From Treponema sp. (GTDB taxonomy: Bacteria > Spirochaetota > Spirochaetia > Treponematales > Treponemataceae): DNA of 64,000 bases. The stretch is from contig JAFZKN010000014.1 in the NCBI GenBank assembly GCA_017553635.1, positions 163,849-227,848 of the forward strand. The letters run 5' to 3'. The position numbers and the translations under genes are program-made. Under the pieces are notes generated by a model, which was given only the letters and a program-made list of their open reading frames with translations, did no database searches and was not told where the DNA came from. Positions 51,972 through 59,730 of the stretch are shown piece after piece. Positions within the stretch are counted from its first letter, which is position 1. Each line of letters begins with the position of its first letter.

Positions 51972-53153
51972 TTATTTACTCATCGTATAAATTTCAAGCA
52001 TGTCTTCTTCCTTTAAGAATCGTGCTGAACCTTTTCCACCGTTAACACCGACTGCGCATTTATGAGCCATAAGCTTTAAATCATCATCAGTTGCTTTTAC
52101 TCCAAGCTCGCGAAGATTTGTCGGCATTTTTATTTCACGGTAAAAATCTTCCATTGCTTCAATTCCCTTGAGGGCAATTTCTTCATCAGAACCTGCATCA
52201 CACGAAATCCCCATAACGTTAACTGCAAACTTTTTAAAACGGTCAAGGCAGTTTTTATAAACGTAACGTGCCCAGCTTCCCCAGATTGCGGCAAGTCCTG
52301 CTCCGTGTGCAACATCATAAAGACCGCCAAGCTCATGTTCAAGTTTGTGAGTCATCCAGTCACCGCCATCGTTTCCGCAGCCTGTAAGTCCGTTGTGCGC
52401 AAGGCTTCCTGCCCACATTACTTCTGCACGTGCATCATAGTTTTTCGGATCCTTTACAAGAATCTTTGCATTGTTCATTACAGTGTGTAAAAGTCCTTCT
52501 GCAAGTGAATCTGTTAATTCCATGTTTCCGCCGTTTGTAAAATAGCGTTCCATTGTGTGCATCATGATGTCTGTGCATCCGCATGCAGTCTGGTAATCCG
52601 GGAGTGTCATTGTAAGCTCCGGATTCATGATTGCAAAACGGGGACGGCAGAAATCACTTGAGTAACCGCGTTTAACAAGACCGTCTTCTTTTGTAATTAC
52701 AGACGAATCACTCATTTCACTTCCGGTTGCTGCAATCGTAAGAATTACTCCAAGCGGAAGGCACGCATTTGCCTTTCTTTTGTAATCGTAAAAATCCCAG
52801 ACGTCGCCGCCGTTAGTTACACCGTATCCGATTGCTTTAGCTGAATCGATTGCACTTCCTCCACCGACTGCAAGAAGAAAATCAATGTTTTCTTTTTTAC
52901 ACAGTTCAATTCCCTCATAGACAAGACCAAGATGCGGGTTAGGAACAGCGCCTCCAAGTTCGATGTGACTTATTCCGGCTTTATCAAGAATATCTGTAAC
53001 GCGTTTTAAAAGCCCTGAGCGGACGACACTTCCGCCGCCGTAGTGAATCAAAACTTTCTTTCCGCCAAATTCTTTTACGAGATCAGCGACTTTTTCTTCT
53101 GTGTTTTTTCCAAACACAACTTTTGTCGGCGTGTAATAATTAAAATCAAACAT
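51972..53153 (-). CDS. Iron-containing alcohol dehydrogenase (butanol dehydrogenase-like)
   Basis: The 393-aa protein is of the group III iron alcohol dehydrogenase family, reducing aldehydes to alcohols with NAD(P)H in fermentation. It begins FNYYTPTKVVFGK, has the nucleotide-binding GGGSAIDSAKAIGYG (about 98), and the metal-binding histidines in HKLEHELGGLYDVAHGAGLA (about 268-287). Length is usual. GAAGGAG precedes the ATG. Confidence 0.92.
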   Translation of the reverse strand: MFDFNYYTPTKVVFGKNTEEKVADLVKEFGGKKVLIHYGGGSVVRSGLLKRVTDILDKAGISHIELGGAVPNPHLGLVYEGIELCKKENIDFLLAVGGGSAIDSAKAIGYGVTNGGDVWDFYDYKRKANACLPLGVILTIAATGSEMSDSSVITKEDGLVKRGYSSDFCRPRFAIMNPELTMTLPDYQTACGCTDIMMHTMERYFTNGGNMELTDSLAEGLLHTVMNNAKILVKDPKNYDARAEVMWAGSLAHNGLTGCGNDGGDWMTHKLEHELGGLYDVAHGAGLAAIWGSWARYVYKNCLDRFKKFAVNVMGISCDAGSDEEIALKGIEAMEDFYREIKMPTNLRELGVKATDDDLKLMAHKCAVGVNGGKGSARFLKEEDMLEIYTMSK

Positions 53154-53294
53154 AATTTTTCTCCTTCTGTTTTATGCTGAATTTACATACAGACGTCAAT
53201 CCATTCAGAAAAGCCGCTGCATTTTTCGAATTTTGTGTACAAAAGATATTCTAACACGACCCTGTTCAATTCACTAGGAAAAAAATTTTATAAA

Positions 53295-53332
53295 AAATAT
53301 GACATTACTTTGTCATATTTTCATGCTATAAT
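53295..53332 (+). promoter_or_regulatory. WYL-cluster operator 1 and extended -10
   Basis: AAATATGACA-ttactt-TGTCATATTT is a perfect palindrome at 53295-53320. TGC-TATAAT follows, with the -10 at 53327-53332, and the ATG is at 53339. The palindrome covers the place of the -35, and no -35 consensus is seen. The transcript is probably leaderless. Confidence 0.85.
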
Positions 53333-53338
53333 AAAACC

Positions 53339-54304
53339 ATGCAGATTGATCAGCTTTTTGAATTTGTCTATATACTCATTGATAAAAAGCAGGTAACGGC
53401 AAAAGACATGGCTAAACGCTTTGGGGTTTCGACGCGAACGATTTACCGGTGGCTTGAGGCTTTGAGTGTTTCAGGAATTCCTGTTTATTCTCTTAAAGGT
53501 CGCGGTGGCGGAATAGCAATCTCAGAAAATTTTGTTCTTGATAAAACCCTTCTTACAGAAGAAGAAAAGCTTGAGCTTGTTTCGAGCGTTAAAGCCCTTA
53601 ACAGCTTAAGCGGAATAAAAAGTGCGGGAGAAAAACTTTCGCGTCTTGTCTCTGCAGATACAGACTGGCTTGAAGTAGATTTTTCTCCGTGGAGTCCTGA
53701 AGGGCAGGGAGTTAAACAGCTTTTTGCGCTTTTAAAAGATTCAATTTTAAAAAATAAACAGATAACCTTTGATTATTACGGAACGGGCCGCTCCTGTGAA
53801 AAACGTACAGTGCATCCGTGGAAGCTTGTGTATAAAGGTCAGGCGTGGTATCTGTCCGGCTTCTGCACGTCAAGAAAAGAACAGCGTTTTTTTAAACTTA
53901 GCCGCATGTTAAATGTAAAAGAAACATCGCGGACTGCTAATATTACACAGAGCAAACTGTACAAAGAAAAAAACGTCGAAAAAGCGGAGCTTGGCGGCAA
54001 AAATAAAAATGGCGCTCAAAATAAAACCGGCCGGAGAAACCCAAAGACAGCAAACTTCATTTTGATAAAAGCAAAGGTTAAGGCGCCGTCTGCCTTTTAT
54101 TTTCTTGACAGCTTTGCATGTAAAGAAATCCGCACATCCAGAGACGGAAGTATAAATGTTACTTTTAATGCCCCTGATGAACCATGGCTTTCGGGTATGC
54201 TTTTAAGCTTCGCAACAGATTTAAAAATTATTTCACCGCCAGAAATTAAAAATAAGGTTGAATACATGGCAAAAGGCGTTGTCGGTATGTACAGAAAAAA
54301 ATGA
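53339..54304 (+). CDS. WYL-domain transcriptional regulator (YafY/DeoR-type HTH)
   Basis: The 321-aa protein has a DeoR/HTH_11-type winged helix at 1-60 (TAKDMAKRFGVSTRTIYRWLEAL) and a WYL domain at about 135-220 with WYLSGFCTSRKEQRFFKL. A lysine-rich insert (about 218-240, KNKNGAQNKTGRRNPKT) precedes the C-terminal WCX-like domain. WYL proteins sense ligands, in some cases nucleic acids or DNA damage. The gene starts at the predicted transcription start, downstream of the palindrome shared with two other promoters, so it probably controls itself and the cluster. Confidence 0.88.
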   Translation: MQIDQLFEFVYILIDKKQVTAKDMAKRFGVSTRTIYRWLEALSVSGIPVYSLKGRGGGIAISENFVLDKTLLTEEEKLELVSSVKALNSLSGIKSAGEKLSRLVSADTDWLEVDFSPWSPEGQGVKQLFALLKDSILKNKQITFDYYGTGRSCEKRTVHPWKLVYKGQAWYLSGFCTSRKEQRFFKLSRMLNVKETSRTANITQSKLYKEKNVEKAELGGKNKNGAQNKTGRRNPKTANFILIKAKVKAPSAFYFLDSFACKEIRTSRDGSINVTFNAPDEPWLSGMLLSFATDLKIISPPEIKNKVEYMAKGVVGMYRKK

Positions 54305-54324
54305 TATTTAAAAAAGTGATCTTT

Positions 54325-54363
54325 AAATATGACATTCAGCTGTCATATTTTGTAAGCTATAAT
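54325..54363 (+). promoter_or_regulatory. WYL-cluster operator 2 and -10
   Basis: AAATATGACA-ttcagc-TGTCATATTT at 54325-54350, then GTAAGC and TATAAT at 54358-54363; ATG at 54370. Same arms and nearly the same spacing as operator 1. Confidence 0.85.
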
Positions 54364-54369
54364 TAAGTC

Positions 54370-55017
54370 ATGAAAACTACAGAAACCAGAGCCGTTATGG
54401 CAAGGCCTGCTTTTGAAAAGATAAAATCTTTTAACGAGTTCTCAAAATATTACTGGTACCGTGATGAGCTTATAAAAATATGCAGGTCACTCGGTATAGA
54501 TTCTTCCGGGATGAAAGCACAGTTAAATCATAATATCAGAGAATACTTTCATGGAAATAAGATTCTTCCAAAACCGAAGAAAAGACAGATGGCGCCTGTA
54601 CAGGCAAAAACCGATATTCCGCTTTCATTGGATACAGGTTTAATTGAATGCGGTTTCTGCTTCAGTCAGAAATTCCGCGGGTATTTTTCGATGCAGACAG
54701 GAATTGCTCGCTTTAAATTTAATGTAGACATGGTTGCAACTGTTAAAAAGGTGCGTGAAACAGGCGACACGGCTTTTACACTTGGTGATCTTCTTGATGT
54801 TTTTTACGGTAAAAAGACTTATGCAAAATACGACAGGGTTTCCTTACAGTGGAATAAATTTTTACATGACTTCTGCGCTGATCCTTTAACTTTACATTAT
54901 AAAAATAAATTAAAGACAGCTGCCGCCCTGTGGGCGATAGTACGAAATTCAGCCCGTAAAAAAATATATACATCTGAGCTTTTAAAAGAGTTTAAAGATG
55001 AAATAAAAGGAGTGTGA
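54370..55017 (+). CDS. DUF6434/SAP-like protein
   Basis: The 215-aa protein has a helical N-terminal region (FNEFSKYYWYRDELIKICRSLG ... GMKAQLNHNIREYFHG) like the SAP-type module of DUF6434 proteins, and a C-terminal half (TLGDLLDVFYGKK, YDRVSLQWNKFLHDF) typical of the same group. SAP-like modules can bind DNA; the function is unknown. The ATG lies six bases after the -10, so a leaderless message is likely. The second ATG at 54397 also fits family starts. First gene of a three-gene operon. Confidence 0.65.
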   Translation: MKTTETRAVMARPAFEKIKSFNEFSKYYWYRDELIKICRSLGIDSSGMKAQLNHNIREYFHGNKILPKPKKRQMAPVQAKTDIPLSLDTGLIECGFCFSQKFRGYFSMQTGIARFKFNVDMVATVKKVRETGDTAFTLGDLLDVFYGKKTYAKYDRVSLQWNKFLHDFCADPLTLHYKNKLKTAAALWAIVRNSARKKIYTSELLKEFKDEIKGV

Positions 55018-55019
55018 AT

Positions 55020-55277
55020 ATGAGTTTTGATTGCAAAAACGAACTATTATTAAACATAGATAGAATTCATACAACACCGATGGGGAATGAGCGCATAAGG
55101 AAAAATCTTTCTTTGGAAAGTGATGTTAAGGATGCTGTAGAATTTTGCCGCGAAATAATATGTAAGTCCTCTTCTAAAATCGGGCGCAGAGGGAAAAACT
55201 GGTATATTACAAATGACGGATGTATAATAACTGTAAACGCTTACAGTTATACAATAATTACGGCGCACAAAGCATAA
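55020..55277 (+). CDS. DUF3781 family protein
   Basis: This 85-aa protein reads LLLNIDRIHTTPMGNERIRK near the start and GKNWYITNDGCIITVNAYSY near the end, the pattern I recall for DUF3781, function unknown. The ATG at 55020 has AGGAG eight bases upstream and is preferred to the overlapping GTG at 55014. It lies directly after the DUF6434 gene and 32 bp before the radical SAM gene. Confidence 0.75.
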   Translation: MSFDCKNELLLNIDRIHTTPMGNERIRKNLSLESDVKDAVEFCREIICKSSSKIGRRGKNWYITNDGCIITVNAYSYTIITAHKA

Positions 55278-55309
55278 GTTATAAAGGAATAAATCACAAG
55301 GAATAAACG

Positions 55310-56197
55310 ATGCACTTTGTAAAGGCAAAAACAATTCTTACTACGCGCCCCTGTGGAATGAACATTTACCGCGGATGTTCTCATGGCTGCATTTACTGTG
55401 ACTCAAGAAGTAAGTGCTATCAGTTTACTCATGATTTTGAAGACATCGAAGTAAAGGAAAACGCGCCTGAGCTTTTAGAAGAAGCCCTGCGAAAAAAAAG
55501 AAAGCGCTGCATGATTGGAACAGGTTCAATGTGCGATCCGTATATTCCAGCAGAAAAACAACTGGGTCTTACACGGCGATGTCTTGAAATAATTGACCGC
55601 TATAATTTTGGGGCTGCGGTTTTAACAAAGTCAGATCTTGTTTTACGTGATCTTGATTTATTAAAGCGCATAAACGGTAAAACAAAGGCAGTCGTTCAGA
55701 TGACGCTTACTACAGCCGATGATGAGCTCTGTAAAATTATAGAACCTGCCGTGTGTCCTACAAGCCGGCGTTTTGAAGTATTAAAGGCGTGCAGGGAAGA
55801 GAAAATCCCGACAGTTGTTTGGTTCAGTCCGATGCTGCCTTTTATTAACGATACAAAAGAAAATATCGAAGGTATTGTAGATTACTGTGCCCGCTCTGGC
55901 GTTAAAGCCATTTTGTGCTTTGGAATCGGTTTAACATTACGAGACGGAAACAGGGAATATTTTTATGATTCGCTTGAGCGTGCTTCGCTTAAAGATTCAA
56001 GGTTTTCAGGAATTAAAGAGCGCTATCAGAAAACTTTCGGTTATTCATACATCATTTCAAGCCCTAAAGAAAGGGAACTCATATCTTATCTTAAAGAGCT
56101 CTGCTTTAAAAACGGCATTATGCTTGGGACTGACTCTGTTTTTAAGTGGATGGAAGAGTTTCCTGAGAGCGATCCTGTACAGCCTGAATTATTTTAA
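55310..56197 (+). CDS. Radical SAM protein, spore-photoproduct-lyase-like
   Basis: The 295-aa radical SAM enzyme has the 4Fe-4S motif CSHGCIYC (about residues 22-29) preceded by MNIYRG, and GTGSMCDPYIPAEK, characteristic of the SPL/SplB-like family. Members cleave 5'-deoxyadenosine radicals onto substrates; the founder repairs thymine photoproducts in spore DNA, but most family members are uncharacterised. Last gene of the operon behind operator 2. Repair of damaged nucleic acid is an inference from the family. Confidence 0.82.
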   Translation: MHFVKAKTILTTRPCGMNIYRGCSHGCIYCDSRSKCYQFTHDFEDIEVKENAPELLEEALRKKRKRCMIGTGSMCDPYIPAEKQLGLTRRCLEIIDRYNFGAAVLTKSDLVLRDLDLLKRINGKTKAVVQMTLTTADDELCKIIEPAVCPTSRRFEVLKACREEKIPTVVWFSPMLPFINDTKENIEGIVDYCARSGVKAILCFGIGLTLRDGNREYFYDSLERASLKDSRFSGIKERYQKTFGYSYIISSPKERELISYLKELCFKNGIMLGTDSVFKWMEEFPESDPVQPELF

Positions 56198-56208
56198 AAT
56201 ATTTTTTT

Positions 56209-56247
56209 AAATATGACATTCTTCTGTCATATTTAGTAAGTTATAAT
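56209..56247 (+). promoter_or_regulatory. WYL-cluster operator 3 and -10
   Basis: AAATATGACA-ttcttc-TGTCATATTT at 56209-56234, then GTAAGT overlapping TATAAT at 56242-56247. Geometry matches operator 2; a 135-nt leader follows. Confidence 0.85.
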
Positions 56248-56382
56248 TTTTGTAGAAATCCGCTGGGAAATCTTATACGGTTTTTGACGGGTTTCTGGAG
56301 AACTGCTGGCCGCAAAAATTGTGCGGCGTAAAACAGGAGACTGGATAAAAAGCCATCTGATATATTTTATAAGGAGAAAAAA
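56248..56382 (+). other. Structured 5' leader of the ClbS-like gene
   Basis: The leader contains a hairpin GCCGC-aaaaattgt-GCGGC at 56309-56327 and GGAG motifs. I do not recognise a riboswitch class. AAGGAG just before the ATG is the ribosome site. Confidence 0.4.
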
Positions 56383-56940
56383 ATGCCAAGACCAAAGACA
56401 AAAGAAGACTTGATAAAAGCTTCAGACGAAAATTACAAAGCTTTATTAAACATGATTGATGAAATGTCAGAAAAGGAATTAAACACCCCTTTTGATTTTT
56501 CAGGACAGCCCAACAAAAAAGAAGCTCACTGGAAGCGCGATAAAAATGTACGCGATATTTTGATTCACCTTTATGAATGGCACATGCTGCTTCTTAACTT
56601 TCCAAAAAACAATGCAAAGGTTAAAGATAAAAAAACTGCAACTGCATTCTTGCCGGTAGAGTATTCATGGAAAACCTACGGCGACATGAACATGATGTTC
56701 TGGAGACGCCATCAGAAAACCAGCCTTGAATCAGCAAGAGCATTGTTTGCATCGAGCCATGCAGCCGTTATGAAGCTTATTAAAAAATATTCAGATGAAG
56801 AATTATTTACTAAAGCGTATTTTCCATGGACAGGAAATGCATCACTTGGAAGCTTCTGCATAAGCAATACTTCAAGTCATTATGACTGGGCTATGAAAAA
56901 AATCAAAGCCCATAAAAAGAACTGCAAGAGCAAAAAGTAA
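56383..56940 (+). CDS. ClbS/DfsB family four-helix protein
   Basis: The 185-aa protein starts MPRPKTKEDLIKASDENYK and contains KNVRDILIHLYEWHMLLL and SHYDWAMKKIKAH, the pattern of ClbS/DfsB-type DinB-like helical bundles. ClbS protects its producer from the DNA-alkylating toxin colibactin by hydrolysing it; other members are uncharacterised. The promoter carries the same palindrome as the WYL regulator, so it is probably in that regulon. Confidence 0.85.
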   Translation: MPRPKTKEDLIKASDENYKALLNMIDEMSEKELNTPFDFSGQPNKKEAHWKRDKNVRDILIHLYEWHMLLLNFPKNNAKVKDKKTATAFLPVEYSWKTYGDMNMMFWRRHQKTSLESARALFASSHAAVMKLIKKYSDEELFTKAYFPWTGNASLGSFCISNTSSHYDWAMKKIKAHKKNCKSKK

Positions 56941-56952
56941 TTTAAATTTACC

Positions 56953-57858
56953 CTATACGATGATGTGCGCCTTTGAATCTGCAAGCCCTATTTTTACAAT
57001 GGCACCGGAATTAAAATTTAGAAAATCTTTTTCGATTCCGTCGCTAAAGATTACGCCTTTTTGCGGCATAAAGGATTCTACGATAAGAGGGTGCGCATCA
57101 TCTATATAACCAGAAACGATGTTGGCGCTGGAATGCTTGCTTTCGAAAGGCTCACGAACTACAAAGAAAAGCTGGTCGTCATCCCAGTCCATTTCTATTT
57201 CTGTTTCACTGTCAGACATTTTTGAAACCTGGTTACAGACAGAGCTTAACCATCCTGTAGAACCTGCACCCGTTGATACAATTATTCCGCTTGAAGACTG
57301 ATTTTCATTTTCATCTCCAATTTTAATATTGTATCTTGCAGAAATGTGCGATGCAGGACCGATAAAAAAATCGTTAAACGCTAAAAGTGTCTGTCCGTCA
57401 TTTAGAGTGGCCTTTGCCATTGTAATGTCATCACAGACAAATCGGTCGTGAACGATTCTTGTAATTTGATCTTCAAAATTATTTATGCTGTGAGGAAGAA
57501 GAATTCCGTCATAGCGTGAATTATCAGGATTAATCGCAAAAATCGGAAGCCCGTTTACATATTTTGCAGTGTTTGCAACAAGTCCGTCCTGACCTAAAAC
57601 TACAGGAAGATCCTTTTCTGTAAAAATGTAATTAGGAAGATAACTTCTGTCGATTACCTTGCATTTAAAATGCACAGACAGCTTTTCGACTACTGCAGAA
57701 AGCGAATTTTTAAAGACAAAATGCTCCTGCTCGTAGTCAGAAAAGTTTCCTCCGCTATGTTCGATATAAAACTTAGCCTGAGCCTTTGTATTGAATCTTT
57801 CGATTAAAGACTCAAGCCTTGTTTTATTTGTTATGATTACCGCGTTTTCTGTTTTCAT
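56953..57858 (-). CDS. NAD(+)/NADH kinase-like protein
   Basis: The 301-aa protein resembles NAD kinases: a core motif LGQDGLVANTAKYV (about 88) in the place of the usual GGDGT, FAINPDNSRYDG, and STGAGSTGWLSS (about 190), the second family motif. NAD kinases phosphorylate NAD to NADP. The Gln in place of Gly in the GGDG motif suggests a divergent subgroup, possibly with another substrate. It is 2 bp after the SPFH gene, clearly cotranscribed. Confidence 0.75.
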   Translation of the reverse strand: MKTENAVIITNKTRLESLIERFNTKAQAKFYIEHSGGNFSDYEQEHFVFKNSLSAVVEKLSVHFKCKVIDRSYLPNYIFTEKDLPVVLGQDGLVANTAKYVNGLPIFAINPDNSRYDGILLPHSINNFEDQITRIVHDRFVCDDITMAKATLNDGQTLLAFNDFFIGPASHISARYNIKIGDENENQSSSGIIVSTGAGSTGWLSSVCNQVSKMSDSETEIEMDWDDDQLFFVVREPFESKHSSANIVSGYIDDAHPLIVESFMPQKGVIFSDGIEKDFLNFNSGAIVKIGLADSKAHIIV

Positions 57859-57860
57859 AA

Positions 57861-58874
57861 CTATTCATCATCTCTGTCGAGAAGTGATTTTAAAAGATCC
57901 GGAGTAATGTTGAGGTTTCCGATTTTGTTGGAATGTTCTGCCAGTTCTCTGAATGCAAGACCGATATTATCTGCACCTGAAATTCCGTCACGGTTTAAAG
58001 CCATGAGCGTATGCCAGTCGAGGTTCTTGTATGGAGAAAGAGTTTTTTCGAGCTCGTAGCCTTTTGCATCTGCCTGTTTTTTGATGTTTTCTGCCTGCAT
58101 CTCGATAAGTTCTTTCTTTTTGTTTTCGATTTCGATGTCAGAAGCAACCTGCATGTTTCTTAACTTGCGCTGTGATTCTGCTTTTTCTAAAGCAAGCTCT
58201 GCAGTTTTTTTATCAATCTGCTTCTGCTTTTCTTTAACAGCGATTTCTGTGTTTAATTCACTTTCCCTGATCTTTCTTTCCTGTTCAACTGCAAAGTTTC
58301 TTCTTTCGTAAATCGCCTGGTCTGCTTCTTTCTGCAATGCTTCATGAGTTTCTGTTTCGAGAGCCTTTGCCATTTCTGGAGAAGGACTTATTCCCAAAAC
58401 TTCAACCGAAAGAATCTGAACGCCCAGAAGCTTTACTGCATTTGATTTTTTGAGGCTTTCAAAGATTATGGAAGAGATTTCCTTTGCACAGCGGAGACCT
58501 TCCTTTAACTTTTTCTTCTGAATGGAAGAAGAAACTGCAGTCTGAGCTTCGTTATTAAGACGCTGTTCAAGAACTTCAAATTTATCATAACGGATTCTGT
58601 TGCCGTTAAGGGTAAAGTCCAGGGCTTCAGAAAGAGTTTTAGGGTCTTCGATGTTGTATGTAATCTGTCCCTGAACTGTAATTTCCTGAAAGTCAAGAGA
58701 AGTTTCTTTAAAGATAAAAGGAACGTCGCGTGTTCCAAGCGGAATAGCTGTTAATGAAGAAGAAGGCTTGTAATAGAAAAAAGAAAGACCTTTCCCTTCG
58801 CGTTTAATTCGGCCTTTTTTGTAATGAATTGCATAAGTCATTGAATCAAAAGAAATAAATTTAAATCCTAACAT
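57861..58874 (-). CDS. SPFH/band 7 domain protein
   Basis: The 337-aa protein has an SPFH domain (about 10-180: FKETSLDFQEITVQGQITY and later GVQILSVEVLGISPSPEMAKAL) and a charged coiled coil (190-275, rich in E, K, Q) like flotillins and stomatins. It has no obvious N-terminal membrane segment, so attachment may be peripheral. A good AGGAGG precedes the ATG. It pairs with the NAD-kinase-like gene. Confidence 0.85.
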   Translation of the reverse strand: MLGFKFISFDSMTYAIHYKKGRIKREGKGLSFFYYKPSSSLTAIPLGTRDVPFIFKETSLDFQEITVQGQITYNIEDPKTLSEALDFTLNGNRIRYDKFEVLEQRLNNEAQTAVSSSIQKKKLKEGLRCAKEISSIIFESLKKSNAVKLLGVQILSVEVLGISPSPEMAKALETETHEALQKEADQAIYERRNFAVEQERKIRESELNTEIAVKEKQKQIDKKTAELALEKAESQRKLRNMQVASDIEIENKKKELIEMQAENIKKQADAKGYELEKTLSPYKNLDWHTLMALNRDGISGADNIGLAFRELAEHSNKIGNLNITPDLLKSLLDRDDE

Positions 58875-59014
58875 GTTTTCCTCCTAAAGTTGTGATGGTT
58901 TTACAGTAATTTTTTTCCATAAGAGAGAACAAGTCTTCCCTATTAATAATTCGATAATTGTAGTTTAATTTTTGTTTTTATGCAAACTGAACGCTGTTTT
59001 TTTAGAAATTATTT

Positions 59015-59677
59015 TTAGTTGCATTTATGTCCGGAAGCAGCTTCAAAGTTGAATTTGACAATACCAAGATCAAGCTGTGTCATAGCACCACCCTTGGTTG
59101 TAATAACAGGGTTTTCTCCTTCAAGTGATACAAAAAATTTCTGCTGATTGAGTGCAGTTGGAGCAAGTATTGCAGCTTCGAGTCCTTTTTTAAACCAGTC
59201 AGGTCTTTGTGACTCTGGAATATTGCACAATTTTTCTTCTGGTTTTGATTTGTGAGGTACTCCGCAGCTTTCTCCATAACCCAGCGATATTACGCAGACA
59301 ATTTTTTCATCGGCATTTAAAACAGCCTTACATTTTTTTCTTCCGAAAGTTCCTGCGACCCAGCATGTGTTTAATCCAAGTGTCTGTGCAGTCAGAACAA
59401 TTTTCTGACCGTAATATCCACAAAGCTGGTCAAGATTATTCATTGATTTTTTTCCGACAAGAGCAATATAGTTATTTGCATTTTTAAATTTTCCATAATG
59501 AGCAAGAAAAGTATTAAAGCATTCTGAATCATTGCATATAAGCTGAAAGTTTAATCCGCTTTCTGCATTACACTCGCTTACCAATTTTTCCAGGATTTCC
59601 TTTGATTCAGTTTTAACAGGAATTTCCTTATACTGTCTTACTGAATGTCGTTCTTTGATAGCTTCAATGATAGTCAT
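59015..59677 (-). CDS. Nitroreductase family protein
   Basis: The 220-aa FMN-dependent nitroreductase-like protein begins IIEAIKERHSVRQYKEIPV, the family signature, with NTCWVAGTFGRKKC in the middle and APTALNQQKFFVSL (about 178) near the C-terminus, which lines the flavin. It probably reduces quinones, nitro compounds or enones with NAD(P)H. A small cysteine content and KCN end are unremarkable. Single gene. Confidence 0.88.
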   Translation of the reverse strand: MTIIEAIKERHSVRQYKEIPVKTESKEILEKLVSECNAESGLNFQLICNDSECFNTFLAHYGKFKNANNYIALVGKKSMNNLDQLCGYYGQKIVLTAQTLGLNTCWVAGTFGRKKCKAVLNADEKIVCVISLGYGESCGVPHKSKPEEKLCNIPESQRPDWFKKGLEAAILAPTALNQQKFFVSLEGENPVITTKGGAMTQLDLGIVKFNFEAASGHKCN

Positions 59678-59730
59678 GTTTATCCTCCGGTTTTTCTGAT
59701 AGCAGAATGCCCTTGTGTCGTTTGAACTGA

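Noticed and set aside
56248..56382. Known riboswitch in the ClbS-like leader
   Set aside because: No match to a riboswitch core that I can recall; only a simple hairpin is visible.
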